Of a DNA stretch of 37,102 nucleotides, positions 1 to 8,998 are shown piece by piece. Source of the stretch: DATMBL01 sp050735975 (GTDB taxonomy: Bacteria; Desulfobacterota; Binatia; UBA9968); NCBI GenBank assembly GCA_050735975.1, contig JBOHVS010000412.1:1-37102 (forward strand), read 5' to 3'. The notes below the pieces were generated by a model. It had not been told where the DNA came from and ran no database searches. It saw only the letters and a list, made by a program, of their open reading frames with translations. The position numbers and the translations under genes are program-made. Every line of letters begins with the position of its first letter. Within the stretch, counting starts at the first letter, position 1.

Positions 1-1437
1 ATGGCATCGACGGTTGGCTACTTGACCGGCATTCCCGGTGTTTGCGCTTCGACGGTCGGTCCGGGCGCGACTAACCTGACGACCGGTGTCGGCAGCGCGT
101 GGCTGGATCGCGCGCCACTTATCGCCCTGACTTGCAACGTGGCGACGCCATGGCTAGAGCGCAGGATGCAGATGCGGATCGACCATCAGGCGCTGTTCAA
201 ACCGCTGACCAAGGCAACGTTGTCCCTCCGCGATGGTCGCATCGGAGAAACATTGGCGGAGGCGTTGGCCATCGCTACTGCTGAACCGCCAGGTCCGGTG
301 CATATTGATTTGCCCGAGGACATCGGCGACGCGGCCGCTAGCGAGGCAGCGATTCAACCGGGAAAAAGGCCGTTCCCCGATCTCTCACATGAGGCAGCAA
401 AGATAGTCTCTGCAGCGCTGCAAAAAGCGCGTAGACCGCTGGTGATTACCGGGCTTACGTTCACACGCAGTCATGCGTCAGCGAAACTGCTCCGTTTTAT
501 TGAGACGCAGAAGATGCCTTTCGTGACTACGCTGCACGGCAAGGGCTTTTTGCCCGAGAGCCATCCTAACTGGACTGGAGTCATCGGCCGAGCGCGCCGC
601 ACCGACGTTAGGGCCTTCATTGATAGAGCTGATCTTATTCTGGCCATTGGCTACGATCCTATTGAAATCAATTACGAAGAGTGGACCGGAACAATTCCGG
701 TGATTCACGTGAGCACTGAGGCTGCAGAGGCAAGCAACAAATTTAACCTGCTCTGGAACCGTCCATGCGATCTCGACCGGGCGATCGAGGCTCTGAGCGA
801 GATTCAGTCATATGCGAACGAATGGTCTAGGGAAGAGTGGCAAGAGCATCGAGCCGTGCTGGAACGCGCGCTGCGACCCGACGGCAGCACTTTCGCGCCG
901 CACGCGCTCTTAGATATTTTGCGGGAGAAGCTTCCGGCGAATGGTATTTTGGCTTATGACGTCGGTGCTCACACTCACCAGATCGCCAGCCAGTGGCGCA
1001 CGGATCATGCACGGACTTTGCTGGCGACCAACGGTTGGTCGTCAATGGGCTACGGCATGCCGGCTGCCTATGCGGCGAAGCTCGTTGATCCCGACCGGGT
1101 GGTTGTTTGTATCGTCGGTGACGGCGGATTTCAGATGACAGTCGGTGAGTTGGCGATGGCACGGCGCATAAATTTAGCGGTTCCGGTGATCGTCCTGAAT
1201 GACGGCTGGCTCGGCCTGATGAAAGTAAAGCAGGAGCGAAAGCGTTTTCCGCTCTCGGGTGTTTACTTGGGTCATCCGCCCGAGTCTCCGCCGCACTACT
1301 TCGGGGTGCCTTGTAAGCCGGCCAAAACCTTGGACGCCTTCCGCGACGCTCTCGATTGGGCGTTCGCGCTCGACGGACCCAGCGTGATCGAAGCTTTCAT
1401 CGACGTCGAACCCTACTCAGCGACCGTCTTCGATTGA
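1..1437 (+). CDS. Thiamine-diphosphate-binding enzyme, acetolactate synthase-like (5' truncated)
   Basis: This is the C-terminal 478 residues of a three-domain ThDP enzyme of the acetolactate synthase/benzoylformate decarboxylase superfamily. The reading frame is open to base 1. The first visible residues (a GPGATN motif near 21-26) normally lie about 70-80 residues into such proteins, so the N-terminal part with the catalytic Glu lies outside the window and the ATG at base 1 is not the true start. A central domain follows (about 130-270), and then the ThDP-binding domain with GDGGFQM at 373-379 and the closing Asn near 400. The MFS transporter gene begins 13 bases downstream, which suggests co-transcription and perhaps uptake or export of the substrate or product. 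The substrate cannot be read from the sequence; true acetolactate synthase is only one option. Confidence 0.85.
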   Translation: MASTVGYLTGIPGVCASTVGPGATNLTTGVGSAWLDRAPLIALTCNVATPWLERRMQMRIDHQALFKPLTKATLSLRDGRIGETLAEALAIATAEPPGPVHIDLPEDIGDAAASEAAIQPGKRPFPDLSHEAAKIVSAALQKARRPLVITGLTFTRSHASAKLLRFIETQKMPFVTTLHGKGFLPESHPNWTGVIGRARRTDVRAFIDRADLILAIGYDPIEINYEEWTGTIPVIHVSTEAAEASNKFNLLWNRPCDLDRAIEALSEIQSYANEWSREEWQEHRAVLERALRPDGSTFAPHALLDILREKLPANGILAYDVGAHTHQIASQWRTDHARTLLATNGWSSMGYGMPAAYAAKLVDPDRVVVCIVGDGGFQMTVGELAMARRINLAVPVIVLNDGWLGLMKVKQERKRFPLSGVYLGHPPESPPHYFGVPCKPAKTLDAFRDALDWAFALDGPSVIEAFIDVEPYSATVFD

Positions 1438-1450
1438 ACATTGCGTCCGC

Positions 1451-2671
1451 ATGTCTGACACCACGCTCGCCCGAAACAGCTTTCGATGGGCCATCCTCGC
1501 GCTCATCAGCGTGTCTCACATCATCGGCGCGGCGGCGCAGTACGGCATCAATACATTGGCCCCGTTCTACCAGGACGAGCTTGGCCTTTCGCGCGCGCAA
1601 GTCGGCCTGTTCTTCTCGGCGTTTTACCTGGCGATGACCGGCGCCTCTTTCGGCGCCGGATGGTTGGCCGATCGGCTCGGCGTTCGCACGACAACGTTGC
1701 AAGGGCACTTGTTGGTCGGGATCTGCACGGTGGCGGCTTCATTAGCGCCATCGTTCGCGTGGGGCTTCGCCAGTTTCTTTCTCGCCGGATTAGGGTACAG
1801 CTTTCTCAATCCCGCTTCCACGAAAGGAGTGATGGCCTGGTTTTACCGCGAGGAGAGGGCGACGGCGATGGGTCTCAAACAGACCGGAGTGCCTGCGGGC
1901 GGCGTCGTTGCCGCCGTCTTGGCTCCGTCCCTGGTGTTGTTTATCGGCTGGCGCGGCGCTCTCGCTGCTCTCGGCATCATCAACTTCTTTTTCGGGTTCG
2001 TTTTCTCCTATCTTTGGCGCGACCCTGCAAGCGAGATGGAGCGCGACTTTACTCAGCGCTCGGGGACGTTGGACAATCCGGGTCCGCTCGACATTTGGGG
2101 TTTTTTGCCGGCAAGCTTTGGCACGGCGATCTTTCTCGTCGGGCAGATGTCGTTGATCACTTATCTTCCGCTCTATATCAAGGAGACAATGGGCGTCTCC
2201 GCCTACTGGGCCAGCCAAGCGCTGGCGATCACGCAGGCCGGCGCAATGGTCGGAAGAATCGGCTGGGGAGTCGCCAGCGACCGGCTATTCGGGGGACGGC
2301 GTAAAATTGTGCTGATCATAATCGGCGTGCTCAGCGCGGCGCTGATGCTTAGCATGAGCTCCCTGACCCGCATGTCGTCGCTTTATTTTCTGGTGATAAT
2401 TGTCTTCTTGTCCGGGCTATGTTTGGTCGGCTACCAGGGAGTTTCGTACGCATTGATCGGCGAGCTGGCGGGGAAAACTAGAACCGGGATGGCGATGGGC
2501 ATCATGATTACCATCAACGCCGGAGCGGCAACTTTGGGGACGCCTCTGTTCGGTTATATCGTCGATCAGACCGGGTCGTACGCGATTGCCTGGCAGACGC
2601 TGGCGGCGGCCATTGCCTTGGGCTGTGCAGGATTGGCTGTGTTTCTTAAGGAGCCGCGGCGGATGATTTAG
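1451..2671 (+). CDS. MFS transporter
   Basis: A 406-residue inner-membrane protein of the major facilitator superfamily, with about twelve hydrophobic segments. The loop after TM2 carries GWLADRLGVR (near residues 74-83), a good match to the MFS signature G-x-x-x-D-R-x-G, and a related GWGVASDRLFGGRRK stretch occurs in the second half near 272-286. Length and topology resemble oxalate/formate antiporter-like or hexuronate-type carriers. The ATG lies 13 bases after the stop of the ThDP enzyme, with no strong Shine-Dalgarno sequence, so translational coupling is likely. The substrate is unknown; the pairing suggests a 2-oxo acid or other organic acid, which is inference only. Confidence 0.88.
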   Translation: MSDTTLARNSFRWAILALISVSHIIGAAAQYGINTLAPFYQDELGLSRAQVGLFFSAFYLAMTGASFGAGWLADRLGVRTTTLQGHLLVGICTVAASLAPSFAWGFASFFLAGLGYSFLNPASTKGVMAWFYREERATAMGLKQTGVPAGGVVAAVLAPSLVLFIGWRGALAALGIINFFFGFVFSYLWRDPASEMERDFTQRSGTLDNPGPLDIWGFLPASFGTAIFLVGQMSLITYLPLYIKETMGVSAYWASQALAITQAGAMVGRIGWGVASDRLFGGRRKIVLIIIGVLSAALMLSMSSLTRMSSLYFLVIIVFLSGLCLVGYQGVSYALIGELAGKTRTGMAMGIMITINAGAATLGTPLFGYIVDQTGSYAIAWQTLAAAIALGCAGLAVFLKEPRRMI

Positions 2672-2726
2672 CTTGTCACGAGCCGAGAAGCTAGCCATCT
2701 TTTCGTTATCAAGTTAAGGTGTTTTG

Positions 2727-5700
2727 ATGCGCGCATTACTGACTTCGAGTCTTTCAGGCTGGGTAGGAACTAAAGTACAGTCCCGTGGCCGTACTTACTT
2801 TAGAGCCGGCGCCGTGACTGATCTTTCAGGAGACCCGTGGAAAGTTCAGGCAACGGTCCAGGGAAGCGAAAATTATTCGGTAAGCATCGTCCGAAAGGAC
2901 GACGAGATGGAAGTCTCGTGCACATGCGCTTATTTTTTGGATCGGGAAGATACCTGCAAACACATCTGGGCGACATTCCTTGCCGCGGAGGTTCGTGGTT
3001 ATCTTCAAGGCTATGGCAACGGCGCGTCGTCGATCGTTACCGTGGAGCCAGAATATGACCTGCCGCCGGCTAGAGGGCAACGTGCGCCTGCTCCAAACAA
3101 AGAAGCGGTTAAGACCTCCAAGTGGAAAAGCGCGCTGGAAGATCTGAGCCAAAAGATCACAAGCAGCTCGATCTCTGGATACGCCCATTGGCCTTTGGCC
3201 CGTGAACCTTTTTATATTATCGATGTTGAAGACACCCTGGAATGGGCGAGAGGATTGGCGATCTACGTTGGACACCGTGATCGCAAGCAAAACGGACAAT
3301 GGGGAAAGATCAAATACTCCAAAGTTCCTTACGGAACGACGAGTTTCCACGATCCGCGCGACCGGCGGATTTTGAGCCTTCTGCAAGGCGCAAGGGAAGA
3401 GACGCCCCAGTGGAGTCACTACTCCCGCAGGTATAATGAATCCTCCTCGCCACTCTTCATACTGCCGCAAGCCACTCTCGATCTGATCGTTCCGCTGATG
3501 TGCGCAACCGGAAGGTGCGGTTTCCGCTATTCGTATGAAGACCAAGCGCTGCGATTACTTGGCTGGGATGATGGACCGCCGTGGAAATTTTCGCTTAACG
3601 TCGAACCCGGATCGAAGGAATATTACCTTCGCGGCCGATTAACGCGACGAGACGAGGCCAAGCCGCTGTCTGAACCTTTGTTATTGGTCCAGGGCGGCCT
3701 GGTTATTTTCTCGGACCAAGCCGCCAAGCTCGACGATAGCGGCGCGTTTCAATGGATTGACTTCCTGCGCGAACATGGCGAGCTCTCGATTCCAATGCCG
3801 GAAGCCGAGGAGTTGGTTCATGCCTTGCTCCGATTGCCCGGATGGTCTCAGATCGTATTGCCTCAAGAACTCCGGTTCGAGCAGGTTTCCATAACTCCAA
3901 CACCCAAGCTCAAGCTCTCTGACGTAGACCGGTGGTCCTACCGATATCGCGCTATGTTTATCGGCGTACTTTCTTTTCGTTATGGCGATGTAGTGGTGGA
4001 CGCGCGAGACGCAATTCAAGGCATCTATCAGGGCGAACAACGACGTTTCATTACGCGAGATTTTCAAGCCGAGAACAAGTTCCTTCGGCGGCTAAAGGAG
4101 CTTGGCTTTCAGGAAGCTCGTTACACAAGTCCACGTGAGCTCCAACTTTCACAGCGCCACGTGCCGAAACTCCTAAGCGCTCTACTCGAAGAAGGCTGGG
4201 AGGTCGAAGCGGAAGGAAAGCTTTATCGCAGGCCGGGCAAATTGCAGTTCGAGGTGACCTCGGGAATCGATTGGTTCGAGGTCCAAGGCGGCGCGCAGTT
4301 CGCCGATATCGAAGCCAGTCTGCCGGAACTTCTCATGGCGATTCGTCGCGGAGAGAAGATTATAAAACTCAGGGACGGCAGCTTTGGCTTGCTACCCGAA
4401 GAATGGGCGAAACAGTACCGGCTTTTGGCCAATCTTGGCGAAGTGGCGAAAGACACCCTTCGCTTCGAACGCGACCAGATGGGTCTTTTGGACGTCCTGC
4501 TTGCGGCAGAACCCGAAGTTCTCTGGGACGATGCCAGTCGTCGCGCGCGCGACGAGCTGAAGCGATTCGAAGGCATCCAGGTCGCGGATGCGCCGATGAA
4601 TTTCGTCGGCCAAATGCGCAATTACCAGCGTGAGGGACTTGGTTGGCTCTACTTTCTCCAGCGTTTCGGCTTTGGCGGTTGTCTGGCTGACGATATGGGT
4701 CTGGGGAAAACCATCCAAGTGCTGGCGCTTCTCGAATCGCGGCGAGAACTCCGCGCCAACGCTTCTCGATCGAATGATGCCGATGAGGAAATGCCAGGTC
4801 CGTCGCTCGTCGTTGTGCCCAAGTCCCTGGTTTTCAATTGGCAGCAGGAAGCGCAGCGGTTCACGCCTAAGCTCCGAATTCTCGAACATGCCGGAACAAC
4901 GCGGCTCAAGCCCGGCGAACATTTCGAGGATTATGACGCCGTCCTCACCACTTACGGAATTCTCCGGCGCGACGCGGCCCACTTTAAAAACATCGAATTC
5001 GATTACGCGATCTTGGACGAGTCCCAGGCGATTAAGAATGCCGGAAGCGAGAGCGCCAAAGCGGTCCGCCTGCTGCGCGCCCGTCACCGCCTCGCCTTGA
5101 GCGGCACTCCGGTCGAAAACCACATCGGAGAGCTTTGGAGTCTCTTTGAATTCTTAAATCCAGGGATGCTCGGTAGCGCCGGGCTCTTCGGCAAGAACAT
5201 CAATAGCCGCACTCTCGATCCGGCAACGTTGACTCTCCTTGCCCGGGCGCTCAGGCCTTTCATTCTGCGCCGGACCAAAGAACAGGTTGCGAAAGAGCTG
5301 CCGCCGAAAGTCGAACAGACCATTTATTGCGAATTGGAGCCGCGCCAGCGCCAGCTTTACGACGAGCTGCGCACCCACTACCGTCACCGTCTTCTGCCCG
5401 ATGTCGAGCGCTCGGGGGTAAATAGAAACAAGATTCAGATCCTCGAGGCTTTGCTCCGTCTCCGCCAGGCCGCATGCCATCCCGGCCTTCTCGACAAAAG
5501 CAAGCTGGCTGGGCCCAGCGCTAAATTCGAAACTATTCTGGAGCAGCTGGGGCAGATTATTGAAGAAGGCCACAAGGCGTTGGTCTTTTCCCAATTTACG
5601 AGCCTGCTTGCCATCCTCCGGCAGCATTTGGAGAGAGCGGCGATCGAGTACGCTTACCTGGAGGGGAGAACACGCAATCGCGCCGAGGTTGTTGAGCGCT

Positions 5701-6023
5701 TTCAAAGCGACCCCGACCTGAAGCTCTTTCTTATCAGTCTCAAAGCCGGAGGGCTGGGTCTCAATTTAACCGCCGCAGAGTATGTTTTTCTTCTCGACCC
5801 TTGGTGGAATCCTGCGGTTGAGGCTCAAGCTATTGATCGCACTCATCGCATCGGCCAGAGTCGAAATGTCTTCGCCTATCGGTTAATTGCGAAAAACACC
5901 GTGGAGGAAAAAATTCTCGAGCTGCAAAAAACAAAGCGCGATCTTGCGGACGCGATTATCAACGAGAATAACAGCATCATCCGAAATCTCAGCCGCGCAG
6001 ATCTGGAGTTGTTGCTCTCCTGA
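2727..6023 (+). CDS. SWIM zinc-finger SNF2-family helicase/ATPase
   Basis: A 1098-residue Swi2/Snf2 ATPase of the bacterial HepA-like type, expected to translocate on duplex DNA and remodel nucleoprotein complexes. An N-terminal SWIM zinc finger is visible (C65-x-C67, then C77-x-H79). A long middle region of roughly 500 residues matches nothing I can name. The helicase core follows: Walker A in DMGLGKT at about 656-662, the DExx box as DESQ at about 764-767, and the C-terminal helicase domain with DPWWNPAVEAQAIDRTHRIGQ-type motifs V/VI near 1030-1055. A TTG sits one codon before the ATG; I chose the ATG because AAGG lies about 7 bases upstream. It stands alone, with no methylase or nuclease partner next to it. 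Confidence 0.92.
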   Translation: MRALLTSSLSGWVGTKVQSRGRTYFRAGAVTDLSGDPWKVQATVQGSENYSVSIVRKDDEMEVSCTCAYFLDREDTCKHIWATFLAAEVRGYLQGYGNGASSIVTVEPEYDLPPARGQRAPAPNKEAVKTSKWKSALEDLSQKITSSSISGYAHWPLAREPFYIIDVEDTLEWARGLAIYVGHRDRKQNGQWGKIKYSKVPYGTTSFHDPRDRRILSLLQGAREETPQWSHYSRRYNESSSPLFILPQATLDLIVPLMCATGRCGFRYSYEDQALRLLGWDDGPPWKFSLNVEPGSKEYYLRGRLTRRDEAKPLSEPLLLVQGGLVIFSDQAAKLDDSGAFQWIDFLREHGELSIPMPEAEELVHALLRLPGWSQIVLPQELRFEQVSITPTPKLKLSDVDRWSYRYRAMFIGVLSFRYGDVVVDARDAIQGIYQGEQRRFITRDFQAENKFLRRLKELGFQEARYTSPRELQLSQRHVPKLLSALLEEGWEVEAEGKLYRRPGKLQFEVTSGIDWFEVQGGAQFADIEASLPELLMAIRRGEKIIKLRDGSFGLLPEEWAKQYRLLANLGEVAKDTLRFERDQMGLLDVLLAAEPEVLWDDASRRARDELKRFEGIQVADAPMNFVGQMRNYQREGLGWLYFLQRFGFGGCLADDMGLGKTIQVLALLESRRELRANASRSNDADEEMPGPSLVVVPKSLVFNWQQEAQRFTPKLRILEHAGTTRLKPGEHFEDYDAVLTTYGILRRDAAHFKNIEFDYAILDESQAIKNAGSESAKAVRLLRARHRLALSGTPVENHIGELWSLFEFLNPGMLGSAGLFGKNINSRTLDPATLTLLARALRPFILRRTKEQVAKELPPKVEQTIYCELEPRQRQLYDELRTHYRHRLLPDVERSGVNRNKIQILEALLRLRQAACHPGLLDKSKLAGPSAKFETILEQLGQIIEEGHKALVFSQFTSLLAILRQHLERAAIEYAYLEGRTRNRAEVVERFQSDPDLKLFLISLKAGGLGLNLTAAEYVFLLDPWWNPAVEAQAIDRTHRIGQSRNVFAYRLIAKNTVEEKILELQKTKRDLADAIINENNSIIRNLSRADLELLLS

Positions 6024-6072
6024 GCGACCACATTGTCTGAAAACTGTCATATCAGTGCTTCGACTAGGCTCG

Positions 6073-6870
6073 TTACCCTGACGTGATGATTAAAACCAGG
6101 CATTTGGCGCTTCCGCCTGCTTTTAGAAATTCGCTCAGCGGGGTCTCGAATACGTCAAAGCCCAACGACTCAAGTTCCCCCCGGATCTTGGGGCATCCGT
6201 CGTTCATTGCGACAGATTTACCGGCAACGATCGCGTTGCAAGCGAACCGAGAGGCCTCGTCGAAGCCAACTGGAATCAACTGAGGGATGTTATCTGCGAG
6301 AACCTTGCGAGCGTAAGGATCGAAGGCGGGAGGGTAGAAAAAGGCTACGCTTTCTGAACACGGGCAGAAGCAAGTATCGAGGTGGTAAAACCAGTCGTCC
6401 GTCAATTCAAGCGAGAGCACCTCTTGTTCGATGATATCGGCGACTCTCTGATGCGCGTTGATATCCGACCGGATATGATAGCCAGCGAACCAGCGCTCAC
6501 CGCACTTCAAAAGATCGCCTTCACCTTCGAAATGGTAGTTCTCCGGCAAACGGATAATCTCGAATCCCTGATCACCGAACCATTTCTCAAAGTGAGACGA
6601 CTCCCCGCGCCTCACCTCGTAGCGGAAATTGCTGGAGATAAACTTCTTTTTCCAGACCAGCCCGGCGTTCGCCGTAAACACCATATCCGGTAGTTTTGGT
6701 TGCGACTCGACGAGACCAACCTCAACCGACAATTCTTCCACCAAGAGCCGGCGCAAAGCATCCCATTGTTTTTGGGCCTGTTGCGGGTTGCTCTGCTGGC
6801 TCCGGCTCATCCAGGGATTGATCTCGTACTCGATACCGTAGTAGGTGGGTGGACACATGAGCAGTTGCAT
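6073..6870 (-). CDS. Arginine dihydrolase-like amidinotransferase (AgrE/ArgZ N-domain type)
   Basis: A 265-residue protein of the guanidino-group-modifying (pentein) superfamily. Hallmarks are EYEINPWM near 14-21, FTANAG at 65-70, GEGDL at 116-120, YHLDTCFCP at 162-170 (His163) and a C-terminal nucleophile Cys257 in GGSAKCL. The EINPWM and FTANAG signatures match the N-terminal half of cyanobacterial AgrE/ArgZ, which hydrolyses arginine to ornithine, ammonia and CO2. Dimethylargininase or plain arginine deiminase activity is the alternative. An upstream in-frame TTG at 6927 would overlap the preceding gene; I chose the ATG at 6870, where family homology begins, though no good Shine-Dalgarno sequence precedes it. 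The gene starts 38 bases after the TIGR00300 gene stops, so the two form one operon. In AgrE these are two domains of one polypeptide. Confidence 0.82.
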   Translation of the reverse strand: MQLLMCPPTYYGIEYEINPWMSRSQQSNPQQAQKQWDALRRLLVEELSVEVGLVESQPKLPDMVFTANAGLVWKKKFISSNFRYEVRRGESSHFEKWFGDQGFEIIRLPENYHFEGEGDLLKCGERWFAGYHIRSDINAHQRVADIIEQEVLSLELTDDWFYHLDTCFCPCSESVAFFYPPAFDPYARKVLADNIPQLIPVGFDEASRFACNAIVAGKSVAMNDGCPKIRGELESLGFDVFETPLSEFLKAGGSAKCLVLIITSG

Positions 6871-6908
6871 ATTCAGACAGGGCCGGCGCAAGAGGTGAAA
6901 AGGGTCAG

Positions 6909-8126
6909 TTAATCCAGGTGCCCGCAAAGCTCGCGCAAAAAAGGCTCCACATCCGTAACCAGCCCGAGCGCCTGAAACGTCCCCCGATCCGTTAGTTTGG
7001 TTACAACCGCAGGGTTGATATCGACGCAGACTGTTTTCACGGTTGCCGGTAGCAGATTCCCGGTAGCAATCGCATGCAGGGTGGTCGCCATCATCAGAGC
7101 GAGGCTCACGCCGCGCGCCTTTTCGCGCATTACATCTTGTGCCAGCAAGGTGTCCGTGATGACATCCGGAAGGGGCCCGTCATCGCGAATTGAGCCCGCC
7201 AGCACAAACTGCACTCCTTTTTTGACACAGCTGTAAAATATGCCGCTTTGAAGGATACCGCTTTCAACCGCTTGCTTGATCCCTCCGGCTTTCCGCACAG
7301 TGTTGATGGCCCAAAGATGATGCTCATGGCCTTCGGCCGCGCGAATGTTCTTGTCCAGATACACGCCTAGAGAGGTTCCGAAGAGGGCGGTTTCGATATC
7401 GTGCACGGCAAGTCCGTTTCCCGCGAAGAGAACCTGGACATAACCATTCTCTATCAGCCGGACCAGGTATTGCGCCGCTCCGGTGTGCACCAGCCCTGGG
7501 CCGGCAACGACGAGAATGCGACCGTTTTCTCGTTTCACGTTTTTCAAGGTCTCGGCGATTTCTCGGATGAGCAATCCTTTGGGTTGTTCCGTGGAGACCG
7601 AGCTTGACATGAATTCAAAGTTCTCGCGCGGCACCTTGCGCTCGATCGGAGAAACCTTAACGCCACGATGGCCGGTTACAACGAGGTCGCCCTTCTTGAT
7701 GCGATGAATGGGAGTGCATTCGGCGCGCATTGCCGGTGGATCCACCAGGATGCCACAATCCATTTCAGGGACGGCGACTTCGATCCACCCGTTGTTGACG
7801 CGCACCCAGGTCGCGAGATTCGTGGTCGCGTAGAAATGGTCGGGAAATACCCCGTCCGCGGGCGCGGCCTCGAGTTGCGCGGTTTGCTCTTCTTCCTCCA
7901 CGGGCAGGGCGCCGTGCTCTTTAATTTTGGCCAGGACCCTCTCGAGCAGCGCGGCGTTCGCCGCTTCCACCTGAATGCGAGCGGAGCTGCGATCCGACCG
8001 CCGCTTACCGATGTGAACATCGAGGATTTCGAATTCGGCGCCGAATTTTATGATGAGGTCTAAGACCTTGGGGAGGATGAGAGAGTCGATGATGTGACCG
8101 GAAATCTGGACGATGCTACTGGGCAT
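6909..8126 (-). CDS. TIGR00300 family protein (LOR/SDH bifunctional domain; archaeal/AgrE-type ornithine cyclodeaminase)
   Basis: A 405-residue protein. Residues 1 to about 110 look like the conserved LOR/SDH N-terminal domain. The rest is the TIGR00300 domain, with a dinucleotide-binding-like stretch around GRILVVAGPGLVHTGAAQ and a CVDINPAVVTKLTDRGT segment near the C-terminus. Members of this family are the C-terminal half of cyanobacterial AgrE and the archaeal ornithine cyclodeaminase, which converts ornithine to proline and ammonia using NAD as a redox cofactor. The start at 8126 has GAGGG about 7 bases upstream and a readable promoter (TTAACA, 17 nt, TAATAT) just before it. It is probably co-transcribed with the dihydrolase-like gene that follows, so the pair could form an arginine-to-proline route. 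The exact reaction is inferred from the family. Confidence 0.85.
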   Translation of the reverse strand: MPSSIVQISGHIIDSLILPKVLDLIIKFGAEFEILDVHIGKRRSDRSSARIQVEAANAALLERVLAKIKEHGALPVEEEEQTAQLEAAPADGVFPDHFYATTNLATWVRVNNGWIEVAVPEMDCGILVDPPAMRAECTPIHRIKKGDLVVTGHRGVKVSPIERKVPRENFEFMSSSVSTEQPKGLLIREIAETLKNVKRENGRILVVAGPGLVHTGAAQYLVRLIENGYVQVLFAGNGLAVHDIETALFGTSLGVYLDKNIRAAEGHEHHLWAINTVRKAGGIKQAVESGILQSGIFYSCVKKGVQFVLAGSIRDDGPLPDVITDTLLAQDVMREKARGVSLALMMATTLHAIATGNLLPATVKTVCVDINPAVVTKLTDRGTFQALGLVTDVEPFLRELCGHLD

Positions 8127-8162
8127 GCTGAAGCCCTCACTTGATCGTTAGCTCCAGGCACT

Positions 8163-8191
8163 ATATTACAGCAGGTTGGCGAGGCTGTTAA
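8163..8191 (-). promoter_or_regulatory. Sigma70-like promoter for the TIGR00300/dihydrolase pair
   Basis: On the minus strand, TTAACA (8191-8186) is followed 17 bases later by TAATAT (8168-8163). The expected start near 8156 gives a leader of about 30 bases to the ATG at 8126, with GAGGG in Shine-Dalgarno position. Assigned by consensus only. Confidence 0.55.
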
Positions 8192-8202
8192 GTCCCGTAC
8201 CT

Positions 8203-8228
8203 GCAGCGCGGAAGTGAACCCGCGCTGC
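8203..8228. repeat. Perfect 9-bp inverted repeat between divergent promoters
   Basis: GCAGCGCGG (8203-8211) and its exact complement CCGCGCTGC (8220-8228) are separated by 8 bases. The repeat sits between the leftward promoter ending at 8191 and the rightward promoter starting at 8287. No T-run follows on either strand, so it is not an intrinsic terminator. An operator or a structural hairpin is possible. Confidence 0.5.
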
Positions 8229-8286
8229 TCTGAAGAGACAGGAACTTTGCCCGGCTAATGCATCGGTGGCAGTTGGTTTGGCCGAA

Positions 8287-8315
8287 TTGACAAAGACCGA
8301 TTCACGGGCTTTAAT
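8287..8315 (+). promoter_or_regulatory. Sigma70-like promoter for the Spy-like gene
   Basis: TTGACA at 8287-8292 is a perfect -35 box, and TTTAAT at 8310-8315 lies 17 bases later. The predicted start near 8322 lies downstream of the GTG at 8266 and upstream of the ATG at 8350. This supports the ATG as the real start of the Spy-like gene. Confidence 0.55.
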
Positions 8316-8349
8316 CTGGGGCAGATTTGACCTCGGAAGGAGTGTGTTT

Positions 8350-8898
8350 ATGAGGAAACACGTTCTCTTTACTCTGCTGATGGCATCGGTAGTTCTGCCT
8401 GCGCCGGCCTCTCCGGCTGATAAGCTGAGGCCGGCAGTTCATGAGGAAGTGGGGCAAGCTTGGGACGATCTTACCCGCGAAGTGCGCGAATGGTTCGACC
8501 GCTGGCGCGGACATTTTAACTCCGGGACGTCAACAGAGGAGCGGCCGTTGATCTCGACGATTCTCCGCAATCGAGAAAAGCTTGGCCTCTCCGCCGATCA
8601 AGCGAATAATTTAGAGCAACTGAGGAATAAGTTTCAAAAAGAATCGATCCGCAAGGAAGCCGATCTGCGGGTCGCCGAAATGGATCTCAACAGCTCGCTG
8701 GAGGCCCAGCCGGTCGATATGAGAAAGGTCGAGGAGAAAATACGCGAGATTGAACGGCTGCGCGCCGACCTCCGGCTTGCGCGTATTCGGACGATTGAGA
8801 AGGGCAAAGAGCAGCTCACGGCGGACCAGCGAAAACAGTTACAGGATCTTCTCTCAGATCAGCGCTTGACGCGCAATCGGCCCAGGGGAGAGCGCTGA
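8350..8898 (+). CDS. Spy/CpxP-like periplasmic protein with LTxxQ-type motifs
   Basis: A 182-residue exported helical protein. Residues 1-22 form a Sec signal peptide (basic MRKH, hydrophobic core, Ala/Pro-rich cleavage region). The mature part is highly charged and predicted helical. It carries LSADQ in the first third and LTADQ near the C-terminus, the paired LTxxQ-like motifs of the Spy/CpxP/CnrX family of periplasmic chaperones and metal-stress sensors. The frame extends upstream to a GTG at 8266. I chose the ATG at 8350 because GGAAGGAG (8335-8342) lies 7 bases upstream and the predicted promoter starts transcription near 8322. No CpxAR-type two-component system or sigma factor is adjacent, so its regulator is not visible. 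The family assignment rests on architecture and short motifs. Confidence 0.7.
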   Translation: MRKHVLFTLLMASVVLPAPASPADKLRPAVHEEVGQAWDDLTREVREWFDRWRGHFNSGTSTEERPLISTILRNREKLGLSADQANNLEQLRNKFQKESIRKEADLRVAEMDLNSSLEAQPVDMRKVEEKIREIERLRADLRLARIRTIEKGKEQLTADQRKQLQDLLSDQRLTRNRPRGER

Positions 8899-8943
8899 CC
8901 GGATTGTTCACCAGTACGAAGCCTTCGCGAGGCTGAGGGTTGA

Positions 8944-8979
8944 CCGCCGGTCTCACTTCTCAGTCAGTGGCGGGTTTTT
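8944..8979 (+). terminator. Possible weak intrinsic terminator after the Spy-like gene
   Basis: CCGCC (8944-8948) can pair with GGCGG (8969-8973) across a 20-base loop, and TTTTT follows at 8975-8979. The stem is short and the loop long, so the call is weak. A separate AGCCT/AGGCT hairpin lies just upstream, near 8922-8936. Confidence 0.3.
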
Positions 8980-8998
8980 GCTCGAATGATGACCCGAG

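Noticed and set aside
1486..2304. 272-codon open frame overlapping the MFS gene
   Set aside because: Arg/His-rich shadow translation; the MFS frame carries the transmembrane pattern.
4392..5123. 243-codon minus-strand frame within the SNF2 gene
   Set aside because: Antisense to the helicase core; no start signal or domain of its own.
6871..6927. TTG start extending the dihydrolase-like gene into the TIGR00300 gene
   Set aside because: The extra 19 residues lack family similarity, and the pentein homology begins at the ATG at 6870.
8266..8349. GTG start for the Spy-like protein
   Set aside because: It would put 28 residues before the signal peptide. The promoter and a strong Shine-Dalgarno sequence lie downstream of it and fit the ATG at 8350.
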